Shown here: positions 6,517 to 15,714 of the stretch, in pieces
How the letters are laid out: each line of letters starts with the position of its first letter
Position numbering within the stretch: the first letter of the stretch is position 1
Assembly: GCF_910587525.1 (NCBI RefSeq)
Contig: NZ_CAJULS010000004.1
Span: 1 to 52,869, forward strand
Source: an uncultured Oscillibacter sp.
GTDB lineage: Bacteria; Bacillota; Clostridia; Oscillospirales; Oscillospiraceae
Reading direction: 5' to 3'
Length of the DNA: 52,869 nucleotides
The notes under the pieces: model-generated
What the model was told of the DNA's origin: nothing
Databases searched by the model: none
The model's input: the letters and a program-made list of their open reading frames with translations, nothing else
Translations under genes and position numbers: made by a program

Positions 6517-8145
6517 TCATTTCAGCCGCAGCAGCCGCACCAGCTTTTCCCCGTAGGGGATGGACCGCACGTCCTCCGCCCGGAGGATGCGCAGGGCGAC
6601 GACCAGCACGCCGTACACCGCCACGCCGGCCAGAATACCCGCCATAACGGCGATGGCGTTGGCGCCGTAAGCGGAGTGGCCGCCGGAGAGAGCCCGGTTG
6701 GCAAAGCCATATACCGCCCAGGCCGCGCCGCCCATCAGTATGGAGGCCGCCGCGGGCTTTGCAAACAGCTGGAGGTAGCGGGGCTTCTTGGCGGAGTATT
6801 TCCAGACAAAGAACAGATTCAGTCCCACGATGACCAGATAGCAGCACAGGGTGGAGATGGGGGCGCCGTGGATGTTGATGTCAGGATTCCCCACCAGGAC
6901 ATAATTCATTACGATCTTGGTGAGGCCGCCGGCGATGACGGTGAGGATGGGCAGCTTTTCTTTGCCATAGGTCTGCAAGATGGCGTTGGTCAAAATCATC
7001 AGGCAGATAAAAATGGTGGCAAGTCCCAGGATCTGCAGGTGAGGGCCGGCCGCCGTGGCGGCCTCCTGCCGCTTGGGCAGAATCAGGCGCATGATGGGCG
7101 TGGACAGCACTGAGAGACCCACGCCCGCCGGAATGGCCAGCACCGCGATGATTCGGAAGGCGGAGGAGATGATGCGGTCTGCCCTGGCGGTGTCCCGCTG
7201 GGTAATGGCCGCTGCGGCGAAGGGGATCAGGCTCATGGTGACAGGATAGACAAAGGAGGCCACCATGTTGGGCATATCCATGGCCATGCGGTATTGCCCG
7301 TTCAGCGCCGCCGCCTCCACCTCTGTCAGGAAGAGGGCGTTTTGAAGCCGGCCCATGACAATTTTAGTGTCAATGAGGTTGATGATGCCAAGGGCGGAGT
7401 TGCCCAGAGTAATGGGGACGCCGATGACCAGGACCTGGCGCAGGATGGCTCCGCTGGAGGAGGGGGCATCCAGGGACTGGGTCCTGCTGCGGTGGGTCAG
7501 CAGGTAGAGGACCAGGAAGCATACGGAGAGGATGGTGCCCGCGGTGACGCCGAAGATGGCTCCGGCGGCTACGCCGGCCATGTTGTCCTCCGCCGCGCTC
7601 TGGGCCAGGTGCAGGATATACCAAGCCAGGGGCAGGCCGATGCCTACCTTGCACAGCGCCTCCAGCACCTGGCTGATGGCGGTGGGAGTCATGTTTCCCT
7701 GGCCCTGGGTGTAGCCCCGCATACAGGCCAGCAGACATACGCAGAACACCGCCGGGGCCAGAGCCCGGATGGCCTGGGCCGCCATGGGATTTGCCTCAAA
7801 GGCGGCCAGCTGGTCCGCTCCGAAGAACATCAGGAGAGACCCCGCTACGCCCAGACCGAAGAACAGCCAGATGGCGGTGCGGAAGATCTTCCGCTTCTCG
7901 TTTTCCCGCCCCTGGGTGTGGGCCTGGCTGGTGAGCTTGGAGATGGCCAGGGGCAGGCCCGCCGTAGCGACGATGTTCAAAAAGTTGTAGATAAGATAAG
8001 CGGTGTCAAAATAGGTCTTGCCCACCTCGCCCAGGATGTTGTTCAGCGGCACTTTGTAGACCGCGCCGATGAGCTTGACGATGACTACGGCGGAGGCCAG
8101 AATGGCGGCGCCGCCCATAAAGGACTGTTTTTTTTCTTTGGACAT
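6517..8145 (-). CDS. MATE/MOP-type flippase, SpoVB/YabM-like polysaccharide biosynthesis protein
   Basis: A 542-residue integral membrane protein of the MurJ/SpoVB/Wzx group, with about 14 hydrophobic helices. It opens with GGAAILASAVVIVKLIGAVYKVPL, a region typical of SpoVB relatives that move lipid-linked sugar units (lipid II or spore-cortex precursors) across the membrane; that longer run is cited here only by its first and last residues, near 11-34. Position next to mazG matches Bacillus yabM, and the annotation 'stage V sporulation protein B' is also used for such genes. I cannot tell which role it has. ATG at 8145; the gap to mazG is 88 nt. Confidence 0.88.
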   Translation of the reverse strand: MSKEKKQSFMGGAAILASAVVIVKLIGAVYKVPLNNILGEVGKTYFDTAYLIYNFLNIVATAGLPLAISKLTSQAHTQGRENEKRKIFRTAIWLFFGLGVAGSLLMFFGADQLAAFEANPMAAQAIRALAPAVFCVCLLACMRGYTQGQGNMTPTAISQVLEALCKVGIGLPLAWYILHLAQSAAEDNMAGVAAGAIFGVTAGTILSVCFLVLYLLTHRSRTQSLDAPSSSGAILRQVLVIGVPITLGNSALGIINLIDTKIVMGRLQNALFLTEVEAAALNGQYRMAMDMPNMVASFVYPVTMSLIPFAAAAITQRDTARADRIISSAFRIIAVLAIPAGVGLSVLSTPIMRLILPKRQEAATAAGPHLQILGLATIFICLMILTNAILQTYGKEKLPILTVIAGGLTKIVMNYVLVGNPDINIHGAPISTLCCYLVIVGLNLFFVWKYSAKKPRYLQLFAKPAAASILMGGAAWAVYGFANRALSGGHSAYGANAIAVMAGILAGVAVYGVLVVALRILRAEDVRSIPYGEKLVRLLRLK

Positions 8146-8223
8146 GAAAATAGTACCTCGGATTTCTGAAAAAATGCGGGACCGGACAGAACTATCCTAT
8201 TGCAGGCCAAAACGGTTTAGAAG

Positions 8224-8248
8224 CGGCGTCCAATGGCTGTGAATACTG
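8224..8248 (-). repeat. Dispersed repeat, copy B (after punA stop)
   Basis: On the minus strand, directly after the punA stop codon, the sequence carries GTATTCACAG followed by CCATTGGACGCCG. It matches copy A at 20801-20826 at 20 of 23 positions. Copy A also directly follows a stop codon. It may be a processing or terminator-like element, or part of a repeated family. Confidence 0.5.
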
Positions 8249-9079
8249 TTATATCCGCTCCAGGCAGGCTTTTACCAGGGCGGAGAATCTGGGCGCGGCA
8301 GCCTCCGCCGCCTCCAGCACCTCCAGGCCGGAGAGGGGCTGTTGCAGTACGCCCGCCGCCATATTGGTGCACAGGGTGAAACCCAGGACCTGCATGCCGC
8401 AGTGGGCCGCCGCGATGGCCTCCGGCACGGTGGACATGCCCACGGCGTCCGCACCCAGGAGGCGGGCCGTCCGCACCTCGGCGGGGGTTTCAAACTGGGG
8501 GCCGGGGAAGTACATGTATACGCCTTGGCGCAGTGTGAGTCCCAGCTCCCCGGCGCTCTGCCGGGCGAGGTCCTGGAGGGCCGGGGTATAGACATGGCTC
8601 ATATCCGGAAACCGGGGGCCGAACGCCTCAATGTTGGGTCCCGTCAGGGGACTGCCGGCGAAGAGCTTGATGTGGTCCGTGATGAGCATGATGTCCCCGG
8701 GGGTGAAAGCGGTGTTTACGGCCCCGGCGGCGTTGGTGACGACCAGCGTCTCCGCCCCCAGCAGCCGCGCGAGACGGACGGGATAGGCGGCCTCCTCCAT
8801 GGACCAGCCCTCGTAGGTGTGGAGGCGGCCCTGCATCACGGCTGCGTTCTGGCCGCTGAGGCGGCCGAAGACAAACTGCCCCTTGTGATCCGGCGCGGTG
8901 GAGCGGCGCATATGGGGGACGTCCGCATAGGGGACCACAACGGGGCTTTCCACCGCATCCCCCAGAAAGCCCAGGCCGGACCCCAGGATCAGCAGCACCC
9001 GGGGACGGAAACCTCCCAGGCGAGCCTCCAGGACCCGGGCGCTCTCCTGATACTGGGCATAGCCCAGGGGGGCGCTCAC
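8249..9079 (-). CDS. punA: Purine nucleoside phosphorylase (trimeric PNP type)
   Basis: A 276-residue enzyme that splits inosine or guanosine with phosphate. Family motifs: the phosphate loop LGSGLGFLGD near 32-41, HKGQFVFGRL, MQGRLHTYEGWSMEE near 80-94, and the late substrate-binding DAVGMSTVPEAIAA. Trimeric PNPs are about 270-290 residues. I chose GTG 9079, which overlaps the upstream stop as GTGA and has GGAGG 6 nt before it; a GTG 15 nt upstream (9094) is a weaker alternative. Salvage of purines is the expected role. It runs just ahead of the flippase gene, with a repeat directly after its stop. Confidence 0.95.
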   Translation of the reverse strand: MSAPLGYAQYQESARVLEARLGGFRPRVLLILGSGLGFLGDAVESPVVVPYADVPHMRRSTAPDHKGQFVFGRLSGQNAAVMQGRLHTYEGWSMEEAAYPVRLARLLGAETLVVTNAAGAVNTAFTPGDIMLITDHIKLFAGSPLTGPNIEAFGPRFPDMSHVYTPALQDLARQSAGELGLTLRQGVYMYFPGPQFETPAEVRTARLLGADAVGMSTVPEAIAAAHCGMQVLGFTLCTNMAAGVLQQPLSGLEVLEAAEAAAPRFSALVKACLERI

Positions 9080-9468
9080 AGCTTCCCTCCGCACTCCCGG
9101 CAGAAGACGTCGCTCTCCCGGACAGCCGCACCGCAGGTGGGGCAGACAGGGAACTGGGGCTGGCGGCCCAAGGCGTCGTTGATATCTGCCAGGCGGGCTT
9201 TCAGCGCGTCGATCTCCTGGAGCTTGGACAGCAGCTCCTGAGACTCCGTGGGGCTGCCGGTGTGGGTGGCGTAGACCATCTCGCCGATCTCCATCAGCTT
9301 GCGGTTGATGTCGCCCTCCACGGTGGCGGCCTGGACCCGCAGCTTGGCCGAGGACAGCAGGTCCTCCGCCATCTGCCCCGCGCCGTAGGCGGCGTCGGCG
9401 GCCAGGTCGCCCGCCTGCCAGGCGGTGCGCCGGACCAGTTCCAGCAGGTTTTGCAGCTTTTCGTTCAT
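9076..9468 (-). CDS. Small zinc-ribbon protein
   Basis: A 130-residue protein of unknown function. The C-terminal 30 residues hold a zinc ribbon, CPTCGAAV ... FCRECGG, with two CxxC pairs. The N-terminal two thirds is helical and hydrophilic (KLQNLLELVRRTAWQAGDLA, then SAKLRVQAATVEGDINRKLM), a layout seen in short, unnamed Firmicute proteins near the cell surface or with helical bundles. I picked ATG 9468: it has AAAGGAGA at proper spacing, whereas the longer open frame begins in a non-coding-looking stretch. Its stop overlaps the punA start by 4 nt, so the two are co-translated. Confidence 0.75.
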   Translation of the reverse strand: MNEKLQNLLELVRRTAWQAGDLAADAAYGAGQMAEDLLSSAKLRVQAATVEGDINRKLMEIGEMVYATHTGSPTESQELLSKLQEIDALKARLADINDALGRQPQFPVCPTCGAAVRESDVFCRECGGKL

Positions 9469-9490
9469 GGGGGATGTCTCCTTTCGTTTC

Positions 9491-10441
9491 TCAGTTGGCA
9501 GCGGCGGGGTTTGCGAAATAGGCGCTTCCGCCGATGAATTCCCGGGCCAGGGAGTCGGCGGCGATATACTTCTCATCCAGGGGTTCAATTTTCTCCAGGC
9601 CCCGGAGAATATCGCCCGCCACCGGGTACTTTCCGGCGGGCAGGTTCTCCAGCAGGGGCACCACGAAGGGTTTCAGGACGGAGACGCTGGTGGCCAGGGA
9701 GGAGTCAAACTTGATGTCCGCGCTCTCCTTGTAAGGGGAGATATACAGCCGCTCTCCCCGGCAGACATTGTCCCACAGCCTCATGGTGAACTCCGCGTCG
9801 GCACCCCGGAATTTGAAGTCCCGGACGATACGGCGGCAGAGCCGGAACCAGGCGTGCTGAAAGACCACGCTGCCGTCCTCGTCCACAATGTTGCTGCGGG
9901 CAGCGATGTAGAGCTTGAAGGCCCTGGGATTTTTGCCCACGATGATGTCGTTCAGGGCGTGGATGCCCTCGAACACGGCGATCTCATCGTCCCCCAGCTG
10001 CAGGGGCTGGGAGAGGATGTCGGAGCGCATCTGGCGGGCGAATTCAAACTTGGGCACGTGGATGGTCCGGCCCTGGTCCAGCATGGCGAAGTGGCGGTTC
10101 AGAAGATCGATGTCCAGACAGAAGGGAGACTCGTAGTCGATGGCCCCCTCCCGGGTCCGGGGGGCGGTCTCCGGGTCCACGGTGTTGAAGTAATTGTCCA
10201 TGGAGATGGTGTGAGTCTGGATGCCCAGCTTTTTCAGCTGCTCCTCGATCTTCATGGCGGTGGTGGTCTTGCCGGAGCCGGAGGGGCCGGAGAGCAGCAC
10301 GATGTGGGACTCTCTCCGGCGGGCGGCGATCTTCAGGGCGGCTTTTCTCACCTTCTCGGTGTAAACGGCGTCGCTCCGCTGGGCAAAGCCCTGGGGGTCG
10401 GTACGAATCTGCTGATTGATCTCCCTCAGGGAGTAGGACAT
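9491..10441 (-). CDS. Nucleoside (uridine-like) kinase, P-loop phosphoribulokinase family
   Basis: A 316-residue kinase-fold protein. Walker A GPSGSGKTTTAM is at about residues 51-62; then DNYFNTVDPET, the acceptor-binding region of uridine kinases, and a FEGIHALND strand near 160 follow. Up to about residue 215 it matches the uridine kinase fold; the remainder is an extra C-terminal part without recognisable motif. It resembles Clostridia proteins annotated 'nucleoside kinase'; the substrate is inferred. ATG 10441 has AAAGGAGG about 12 nt upstream; the 95 codons of open frame before it overlap hemZ and are rejected. Confidence 0.85.
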   Translation of the reverse strand: MSYSLREINQQIRTDPQGFAQRSDAVYTEKVRKAALKIAARRRESHIVLLSGPSGSGKTTTAMKIEEQLKKLGIQTHTISMDNYFNTVDPETAPRTREGAIDYESPFCLDIDLLNRHFAMLDQGRTIHVPKFEFARQMRSDILSQPLQLGDDEIAVFEGIHALNDIIVGKNPRAFKLYIAARSNIVDEDGSVVFQHAWFRLCRRIVRDFKFRGADAEFTMRLWDNVCRGERLYISPYKESADIKFDSSLATSVSVLKPFVVPLLENLPAGKYPVAGDILRGLEKIEPLDEKYIAADSLAREFIGGSAYFANPAAAN

Positions 10442-10481
10442 GGGGGAGGGCCTCCTTTCGATCTGCTGGAAAATTCCTGAA

Positions 10482-11963
10482 TCAGATGGGGAAGATTTTC
10501 TCATAGAAGGCGGCGAAGAACTGCTGGTTGGCAAGGCACTTCTCCGGACGCTCCGTGTATTCCTTGGGATATTTGAGGTTAAAGACCCGCTCGATGTGGT
10601 TGGTGCCCGGCTCCACCATCTTAGTGGAGCCGCCGGCGCCGAAGGACAAAATGGAACACAGCTCCGACATGATATAGATGTTATAGAGGCACTCCGCCTT
10701 GGGGCGGCACCAGCCGATGTTCTCAAAGCTGCCGGACATATATTTCTGGCGGTAGAGATAGTAGGGGCGGTGTCCCGCGCCGCGCAGCGCGGGAGCGGCG
10801 TAGTCCAGCATCTCCGCCACCGCCTCCGGCGCGGGAATGGAGAGCCCCTCCAGCAGGATGCGGCTGCCCTTTTTCAGCGCCAGGGTGTGGACGGTGACAT
10901 TGTCCGTGCCGAAGGACAGACAGGCGTCCAGAGAGCGGCGGAAGCCCTCCGGGGAGTCCTCCGGGAGACCCGCAATCAGGTCCATGTTCACATGGGGGAA
11001 ATTATATTTTGCCGTCAGCTCCATGGCCCGGGCAATATCTCCGGCAGTGTGGTTCCGGCCGATGGCCCGGAGGACGTGGTCCTCCATGGTCTGGGGATTG
11101 ACGGACACCCGGGTGACGCCGTGGGCCTTTAAGACCGCCAGCCGTTCCGCTGTGATAGTGTCCGGCCGGCCGGCCTCCACGGTGATCTCGCCGCAGGGGG
11201 TGGTGTCGAAGGATTCCTCAAAGGCCGTGAGTACCTGGTCCAGCTGGCCGGCCGTCAGGGTGGTGGGAGTACCGCCGCCCATGTAGAGGACCCGGACCCG
11301 CAGACCCTGCCGCCGGACCATTTCGCCTCCGGCCCGAATTTCCCGGACCAGGGCGTCCACATAGGGGGCCATCAGGGGAAAGCTCTTTTCCACCGACTGG
11401 CTCACAAAGGAGCAGTAGGCGCAGCGGGTGGGGCAGAATGGGATGCCGATATAGACGGCGATGTCCCGGGGCTCCAGCCCCCGGGCGGCGTAAGCCGCCA
11501 TGGCGCCGGTCTCAGACGCCAGCGCTGCCCGGGAGGGGGAGACGAAGTAGGTCTCCTCCAGCAGGGCCTGGGCCTCCTGGGGGGTCTTTCCCGCCTGGAT
11601 GGCCCAGGCGGCGGGCTTGTCGGGCCGCACCCCTGTCAGCATTCCCCAGGGGGGCGGGGCGTCCAGAAGCTCCAGGGCCGCCAGGTAGAAGCAGGCGCCG
11701 ATGGCGTGCCGCCGCTGGCCCTCCCGGTCAAAGTCCGGGCCGGAGAGGGATACGGTGAGAAAGGCGCTGTTTTTCCGGCCGCCGCAGGCGAGGTCCGTGG
11801 TGACCGTCAGGCGGCCGCCCGCCTCTTCCCGGCAGGCGATGACGGCCCAGCTCTCATCCCCGGGCCCAATGGGCTCATAGACCGGCAGTTCCCCCGGGAA
11901 CAGATTCATCAGGCTCTGCTCCACAGTATACCGCTCGTCGTGGCCTGTTAGTACCAGCTTCAT
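10482..11963 (-). CDS. hemZ: HemZ-type coproporphyrinogen dehydrogenase (radical SAM)
   Basis: A 493-residue radical SAM protein. The [4Fe-4S] motif is CPTRCAYC (Cys177, Cys181, Cys184), inside IPFCPTRCAYCSFVS. The next conserved parts are LYMGGGTPTTLT and GRPDTITAERL and, further, NMDLIAGLPEDSPEGF. The N-terminal 165 residues are the HemZ-specific extension that distinguishes it from the plain oxygen-independent HemN. HemZ is annotated to oxidise coproporphyrinogen III, but for anaerobes lacking the rest of the heme route the real substrate is uncertain, and I see no other heme gene here. ATG 11963; the MBL gene ends 3 nt upstream. Confidence 0.92.
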   Translation of the reverse strand: MKLVLTGHDERYTVEQSLMNLFPGELPVYEPIGPGDESWAVIACREEAGGRLTVTTDLACGGRKNSAFLTVSLSGPDFDREGQRRHAIGACFYLAALELLDAPPPWGMLTGVRPDKPAAWAIQAGKTPQEAQALLEETYFVSPSRAALASETGAMAAYAARGLEPRDIAVYIGIPFCPTRCAYCSFVSQSVEKSFPLMAPYVDALVREIRAGGEMVRRQGLRVRVLYMGGGTPTTLTAGQLDQVLTAFEESFDTTPCGEITVEAGRPDTITAERLAVLKAHGVTRVSVNPQTMEDHVLRAIGRNHTAGDIARAMELTAKYNFPHVNMDLIAGLPEDSPEGFRRSLDACLSFGTDNVTVHTLALKKGSRILLEGLSIPAPEAVAEMLDYAAPALRGAGHRPYYLYRQKYMSGSFENIGWCRPKAECLYNIYIMSELCSILSFGAGGSTKMVEPGTNHIERVFNLKYPKEYTERPEKCLANQQFFAAFYEKIFPI

Positions 11964-11966
11964 GGC

Positions 11967-12581
11967 TTAAATTCCGCTGCCCATGGCCTGGCGGAGGTAG
12001 GGATTCACCTGCCGCTCCCGGCTGAGGGTACTGTCCTCCATGTGGCCGGGCAGGACCCGGAGGTCTCCCTCCAGCTCTCCCAGCCGCCGCAGGGAGGCCA
12101 GGATCTTTGCTGTGTCCCCGCCGGGAAAATCCGTCCGTCCGCAGGAGCCGGCGAAAAGAGTGTCCCCGCAGAAGAGGAGGTCTCCGCAGCGCAGGGTCAC
12201 GCTGCCCTCGGAGTGGCCGGGGGTGTGGAGGACCTGGAGCTCCAGGCCGCCCAGGGGCAGCCGGTTTCCCTCGCCGTAGAACTTCACGCCGGAGAGCTCC
12301 GTGCGCAGGGGAAACAGGGACGGGTCCGCATCGTGGTAGTCCCGCTCGTGGATATAGACCGTTGCCTGGGGAAAAGCCGCGGCCAGCTCCGCCGCAGCGC
12401 CGGTGTGGTCATAGTGGCCGTGGGTCAGCAGGATGTAGCGCACATCCAGCCCCTTCAGCGCCGCCAGAAGGCGGGGGGCGTCCCCGCCGGGGTCGATGAC
12501 GGCGGCCTGATGAGCGGACTCATCCTCCAAAATGTAGCAGTTGGTGCCGATGGGGCCTACCTGCATCATACTGACTTTCAT
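11967..12581 (-). CDS. MBL-fold metallo-hydrolase (glyoxalase II-like)
   Basis: A 204-residue hydrolase with the metallo-beta-lactamase fold. The zinc ligands are in THGHYDHTG near 53-61, TPGHSEGS near 120-127 and CGDTLFAGSCGRTDFPGGD around 137-155, with the late LPGHM. That set matches the hydroxyacylglutathione hydrolase-like group, common without a known thiol substrate in Clostridia. Length (200-220) fits. ATG 12581 has GGAGGGG shortly before it. It lies between hemZ (3 nt downstream) and a small unknown gene; no functional link to hemZ is proven. Confidence 0.92.
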   Translation of the reverse strand: MKVSMMQVGPIGTNCYILEDESAHQAAVIDPGGDAPRLLAALKGLDVRYILLTHGHYDHTGAAAELAAAFPQATVYIHERDYHDADPSLFPLRTELSGVKFYGEGNRLPLGGLELQVLHTPGHSEGSVTLRCGDLLFCGDTLFAGSCGRTDFPGGDTAKILASLRRLGELEGDLRVLPGHMEDSTLSRERQVNPYLRQAMGSGI

Positions 12582-12595
12582 AATACCCCTCCTGT

Positions 12596-13009
12596 TCAGC
12601 CCAGCATGCCGGACATGTCCTCAAAGCCGGACAGATCCACAGCTTTGCGGTCGTAAGCGGCGCGGAAGAAGGGGATGACCTCCTCCACCGTCCGTATATC
12701 CCGGTCCCGGAGTCCCATTCCCTGTTCAGAGCCCCAGCCCACCTCCACCGTGTACCAGCCGGGATGCGGCCCTGCCCGGTTGACGGCGCTTTGGATGAAC
12801 CAGTAATTTTGAGGGTCCTGAGGGTCCTTTTGCTCCAGGATGAGGAAGCTGTCCGGGTCCTCCAGGTTCAGCTCCCGCAGTTCGGAGACGATCATCTCCC
12901 AGGTGTCAAAGCCGGGCCAGAGCTCTCCGCCTGTGTTCAGGGTCCAGGGCCAGTTTTTATGGGGCTGCATGCCCTGCGCCTTTGGCTTGCTCCGGAAAAA
13001 TAGTCCCAT
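12596..13009 (-). CDS. Hypothetical small protein
   Basis: A 137-residue protein I do not recognise. It starts with a short basic stretch (MGLFFRSKPK), is rich in tryptophan and acidic residues (WPWTL ... LWPGFDTWEMIVSEL, ... EDPDSFLILEQKDPQDP), and has an aromatic strand YWFIQSAVNR before WYTVEVGWG. There is no signal peptide or membrane helix. The ATG at 13009 has AAAGGAG before it; the longer open frame upstream overlaps dtd and is rejected. It sits between dtd and the MBL gene in the same transcript, so a housekeeping role is likely but unproven. Confidence 0.65.
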   Translation of the reverse strand: MGLFFRSKPKAQGMQPHKNWPWTLNTGGELWPGFDTWEMIVSELRELNLEDPDSFLILEQKDPQDPQNYWFIQSAVNRAGPHPGWYTVEVGWGSEQGMGLRDRDIRTVEEVIPFFRAAYDRKAVDLSGFEDMSGMLG

Positions 13010-13041
13010 AGCGCATGCTCCTTTCTGCCGTGACGGCCGGT

Positions 13042-13485
13042 TCAGGGGGCCTCCGTGTCGAAGAGGATGGTCACCGGGCCGTCGTTGCGGGAGTCCACCT
13101 GCATGTCGGCGCCGAATTCGCCGTGCTCCACCTGGAAGCCCCGCTCCCGGCAATGGGCCATGAATTTCTCATACAGAGGAATGGCCAGGTCCGGTTTGGC
13201 GGCCTTGGAGAAGCCCGGGCGGCGGGAGGAGGTGTCGGCGTACAGGGTGAACTGGGAGACCACCAGGAGGCTCCCGCCCACCTGCTCCAGATTCAGGTTC
13301 ATTCGTTCGTTCTCATCCTCGAAAATCCGGAGATTGCAGATCTTGTCCGCCAGCTTGACGGCGGTGTCCTCCGTGTCGTTGGGACCCACGCCCAGAAGGA
13401 CCAGGTATCCCTGGCCGATCTGGCCGCAGGTCTGACGTTCAATGGTGACGGACGCGTGTTTCACGCGGGTGACGACAGCGCGCAT
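13042..13485 (-). CDS. dtd: D-aminoacyl-tRNA deacylase
   Basis: A 147-residue enzyme that removes D-amino acids (and glycine mischarged on tRNA-Ala) from tRNA. The signature residues are readable: the VSQFTLYAD loop near 78-86, and the NDGPVTILFDT segment near the end, in which the Gly-Pro of the family appears as GP after ND. The opening MRAVVTRVKHASV also agrees. The length is exactly the family's. It lies 18 nt after the relA stop and is in the same transcript as recJ-relA, a frequent link of translation-quality and stringent-response genes. Confidence 0.97.
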   Translation of the reverse strand: MRAVVTRVKHASVTIERQTCGQIGQGYLVLLGVGPNDTEDTAVKLADKICNLRIFEDENERMNLNLEQVGGSLLVVSQFTLYADTSSRRPGFSKAAKPDLAIPLYEKFMAHCRERGFQVEHGEFGADMQVDSRNDGPVTILFDTEAP

Positions 13486-13503
13486 AGAAACTCCTCCTAA
13501 TCG

Positions 13504-15714
13504 TTAACCAGAGGGCCGGGTGACCTGGAGGACACCGGAGATCTGGTTGAGCTTGTTGATGATGGTATGCATCTGTTCGCCGTCCCGGACGCGGATCTCC
13601 ATGCGGGCGATGGCGAAGCCGTCGTCCGTGCTGCGGCACTGGATGCCGGAGACGAAAGTCTTGGTGGTGGACAGCGCCGCGGACACATCCAGCAGCAGGT
13701 TCAGCCGGTCCTTGGCCACCACCTCCAGAGTGGTGGGGTAGCTCTCGTTGGTGTCGCTGCCCCAGGAGACCTTGATCCACCGGCCGGAGAGAGCCGGGTC
13801 CGCCCGGCGCTCCGGTGAGGCGTTGGGGCAGTCGCTGCGGTGGACGGACACGCCGTATCCCCGGGTGATGAACCCCACGATCTCGTCCCCCGGCACAGGG
13901 GTGCAGCATTTGGAGAACTTCACCAGACAGTTGTCCAGCCCCTCCACGATAATGCCCTGCTCACTTTTGACCTGTTTGGGTGAGGAGGACCGGGATTCCT
14001 CGGCCTTGGGGGCGTTTTCCAGGGTCTCGAGAGCCTGCTTTTCCGCCTGCTGCTTGGCGATGCGCTGGAGCTCTCCCTGCATCCGGCTCACCGCCTTCTG
14101 GGCGGTGAAGCCGCCGTAGCCGATGGCGGCGTACATGTCGTCCAAGGTGGGATAGGTGACCTTTTTCAAAAGGCCCGGCAGCCGGTCGGGGCCCAGCAGA
14201 TCTTTCATGGTGAGGCCGCAGTGCTTGAGCTCCGCCTCGAAGGCGGCCCGGCCGTTGACGATGTTTTCGTCCCGCCGCTCTTTTTTGAACCACTGGCGGA
14301 TCTTGCTGCGGGCCTCGTTGCTCTTGGCGATTTTTATCCAGTCCCGGCTGGGGCCCTTGGCGCCCTTGGAGGTCAGAATCTCCACGATGTCGCCGCTTTT
14401 CAGGGGGTGGTCAAAGGTAACAATGCGTCCGTTGACCTTGGCCCCCACCATGCGGTTGCCCACGGCGGAGTGGATGGCATAGGCAAAGTCGATGGGAGTG
14501 GCTCCGGCGGGCAGGTTCTGCACGTCGCCGTTGGGGGTGAAGACGAACACCTCGTCGGCGAACATGTCGATCTTCAGGGAGTGGATAAATTCCTCGGCGT
14601 CGGCCCCCTCCTGGTTTTCCAGCAGACGGCGGACCCATTCGTACTTTCCCTCGGCCCCGGCGCCCTGGCCGTTCTGCTTGTACTTCCAGTGGGCGGCCAC
14701 GCCGTATTCGGAGACCTCGTGCATGTCCCGGGTGCGGATCTGCACCTCAAAGGGGATGCCGTCCGTGCCCATGACGGTGGTGTGAAGGGACTGGTAGCCG
14801 TTGGGCTTGGGGGTGCCGATATAGTCCTTGAACCGGCCCAGGAGGGGGGTGAAAATGTCGTGGACCACACCCAGGACGTTGTAGCAGTCCCCCACGTTGT
14901 CCACGATCACCCGGAAGGCGAAGAGGTCGAAAATCTCGTCCAGGTTTTTGTTCTGGCTGAACATCTTGCGGTAGATGCTGTAAGGGTGCTTCACCCGGCC
15001 GTAGACCAGGTGGGGGATGTCAAGTTCGTCCAGACGGGTTTCCACTTGGGCCCTGGTCTTCTGCATGAATATGTCGTATTCCGTCTTCTTGGCTTCCAGA
15101 CGGGAGACAATCTCCTGGTATCCCACCGGGTCCAGGTATTTCAGCGACAGGTCCTCCAGCTCCCACTTCATCCGCTGCATGCCCAGCCGGTGGGAGATGG
15201 GGGCGTAGATCTCCATGGTCTCCAGGGACTTTTGCTTCTGCTTTTCCGGAGACTGGTACTCCATGGTCCGCATGTTGTGGAGCCGGTCGGAGATCTTGAT
15301 GAGGATCACCCGGATGTCCTTGCTCATAGCGATGAGCATCTTCCGCAGGTTTTCCATCTGCTCGTCTTCCTTGGTGGCGTACTGAATGCGGGTCAGTTTG
15401 CTGACGCCTTCCACCAGGTCGGCGATGGTGGGAGAGAAGAGGCGGGACACGTCCGCGTGCTCAGCAGGGGTGTCCTCGATGACGTCGTGGAGGAGGGCGG
15501 CCTCGATGGACTCGCTGTCCAGCTTCAGTTCCTCCGCCACGATCTGGGCAACGGCCAGGGGGTGGATGATATAGGGTTCGCCGCTCTTGCGTTTTTGTCC
15601 GTCGTGGCACTTGTCGGCATATTCAAAGGCGGTGCGGATATGGGAGAAGTCCGCCGAGGGGTTGTACCCCCGGATGGTCTTTTCCAGGTGGTTGTACTGC
15701 TCCTGGATGGTCAC
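13504..15714 (-). CDS. relA: Bifunctional (p)ppGpp synthetase/hydrolase RelA/SpoT
   Basis: A 736-residue Rel protein controlling the stringent response. The hydrolase HD domain has H51 (in HPLAVA) and HD at 76-77 (LLHDVIEDT), so the hydrolase looks intact. The synthetase domain, with GYQSLHTTVMG near residue 308, follows, then TGS (FTPNGDVQNLP near 395), a helical part and a C-terminal ACT domain. The gene starts at GTG 15714, overlapping the recJ stop as GTGA. Length agrees with Bacillus Rel (734). It binds ribosomes through TGS and ACT; in starvation it makes (p)ppGpp from ATP and GTP/GDP. Confidence 0.98.
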   Translation of the reverse strand: MTIQEQYNHLEKTIRGYNPSADFSHIRTAFEYADKCHDGQKRKSGEPYIIHPLAVAQIVAEELKLDSESIEAALLHDVIEDTPAEHADVSRLFSPTIADLVEGVSKLTRIQYATKEDEQMENLRKMLIAMSKDIRVILIKISDRLHNMRTMEYQSPEKQKQKSLETMEIYAPISHRLGMQRMKWELEDLSLKYLDPVGYQEIVSRLEAKKTEYDIFMQKTRAQVETRLDELDIPHLVYGRVKHPYSIYRKMFSQNKNLDEIFDLFAFRVIVDNVGDCYNVLGVVHDIFTPLLGRFKDYIGTPKPNGYQSLHTTVMGTDGIPFEVQIRTRDMHEVSEYGVAAHWKYKQNGQGAGAEGKYEWVRRLLENQEGADAEEFIHSLKIDMFADEVFVFTPNGDVQNLPAGATPIDFAYAIHSAVGNRMVGAKVNGRIVTFDHPLKSGDIVEILTSKGAKGPSRDWIKIAKSNEARSKIRQWFKKERRDENIVNGRAAFEAELKHCGLTMKDLLGPDRLPGLLKKVTYPTLDDMYAAIGYGGFTAQKAVSRMQGELQRIAKQQAEKQALETLENAPKAEESRSSSPKQVKSEQGIIVEGLDNCLVKFSKCCTPVPGDEIVGFITRGYGVSVHRSDCPNASPERRADPALSGRWIKVSWGSDTNESYPTTLEVVAKDRLNLLLDVSAALSTTKTFVSGIQCRSTDDGFAIARMEIRVRDGEQMHTIINKLNQISGVLQVTRPSG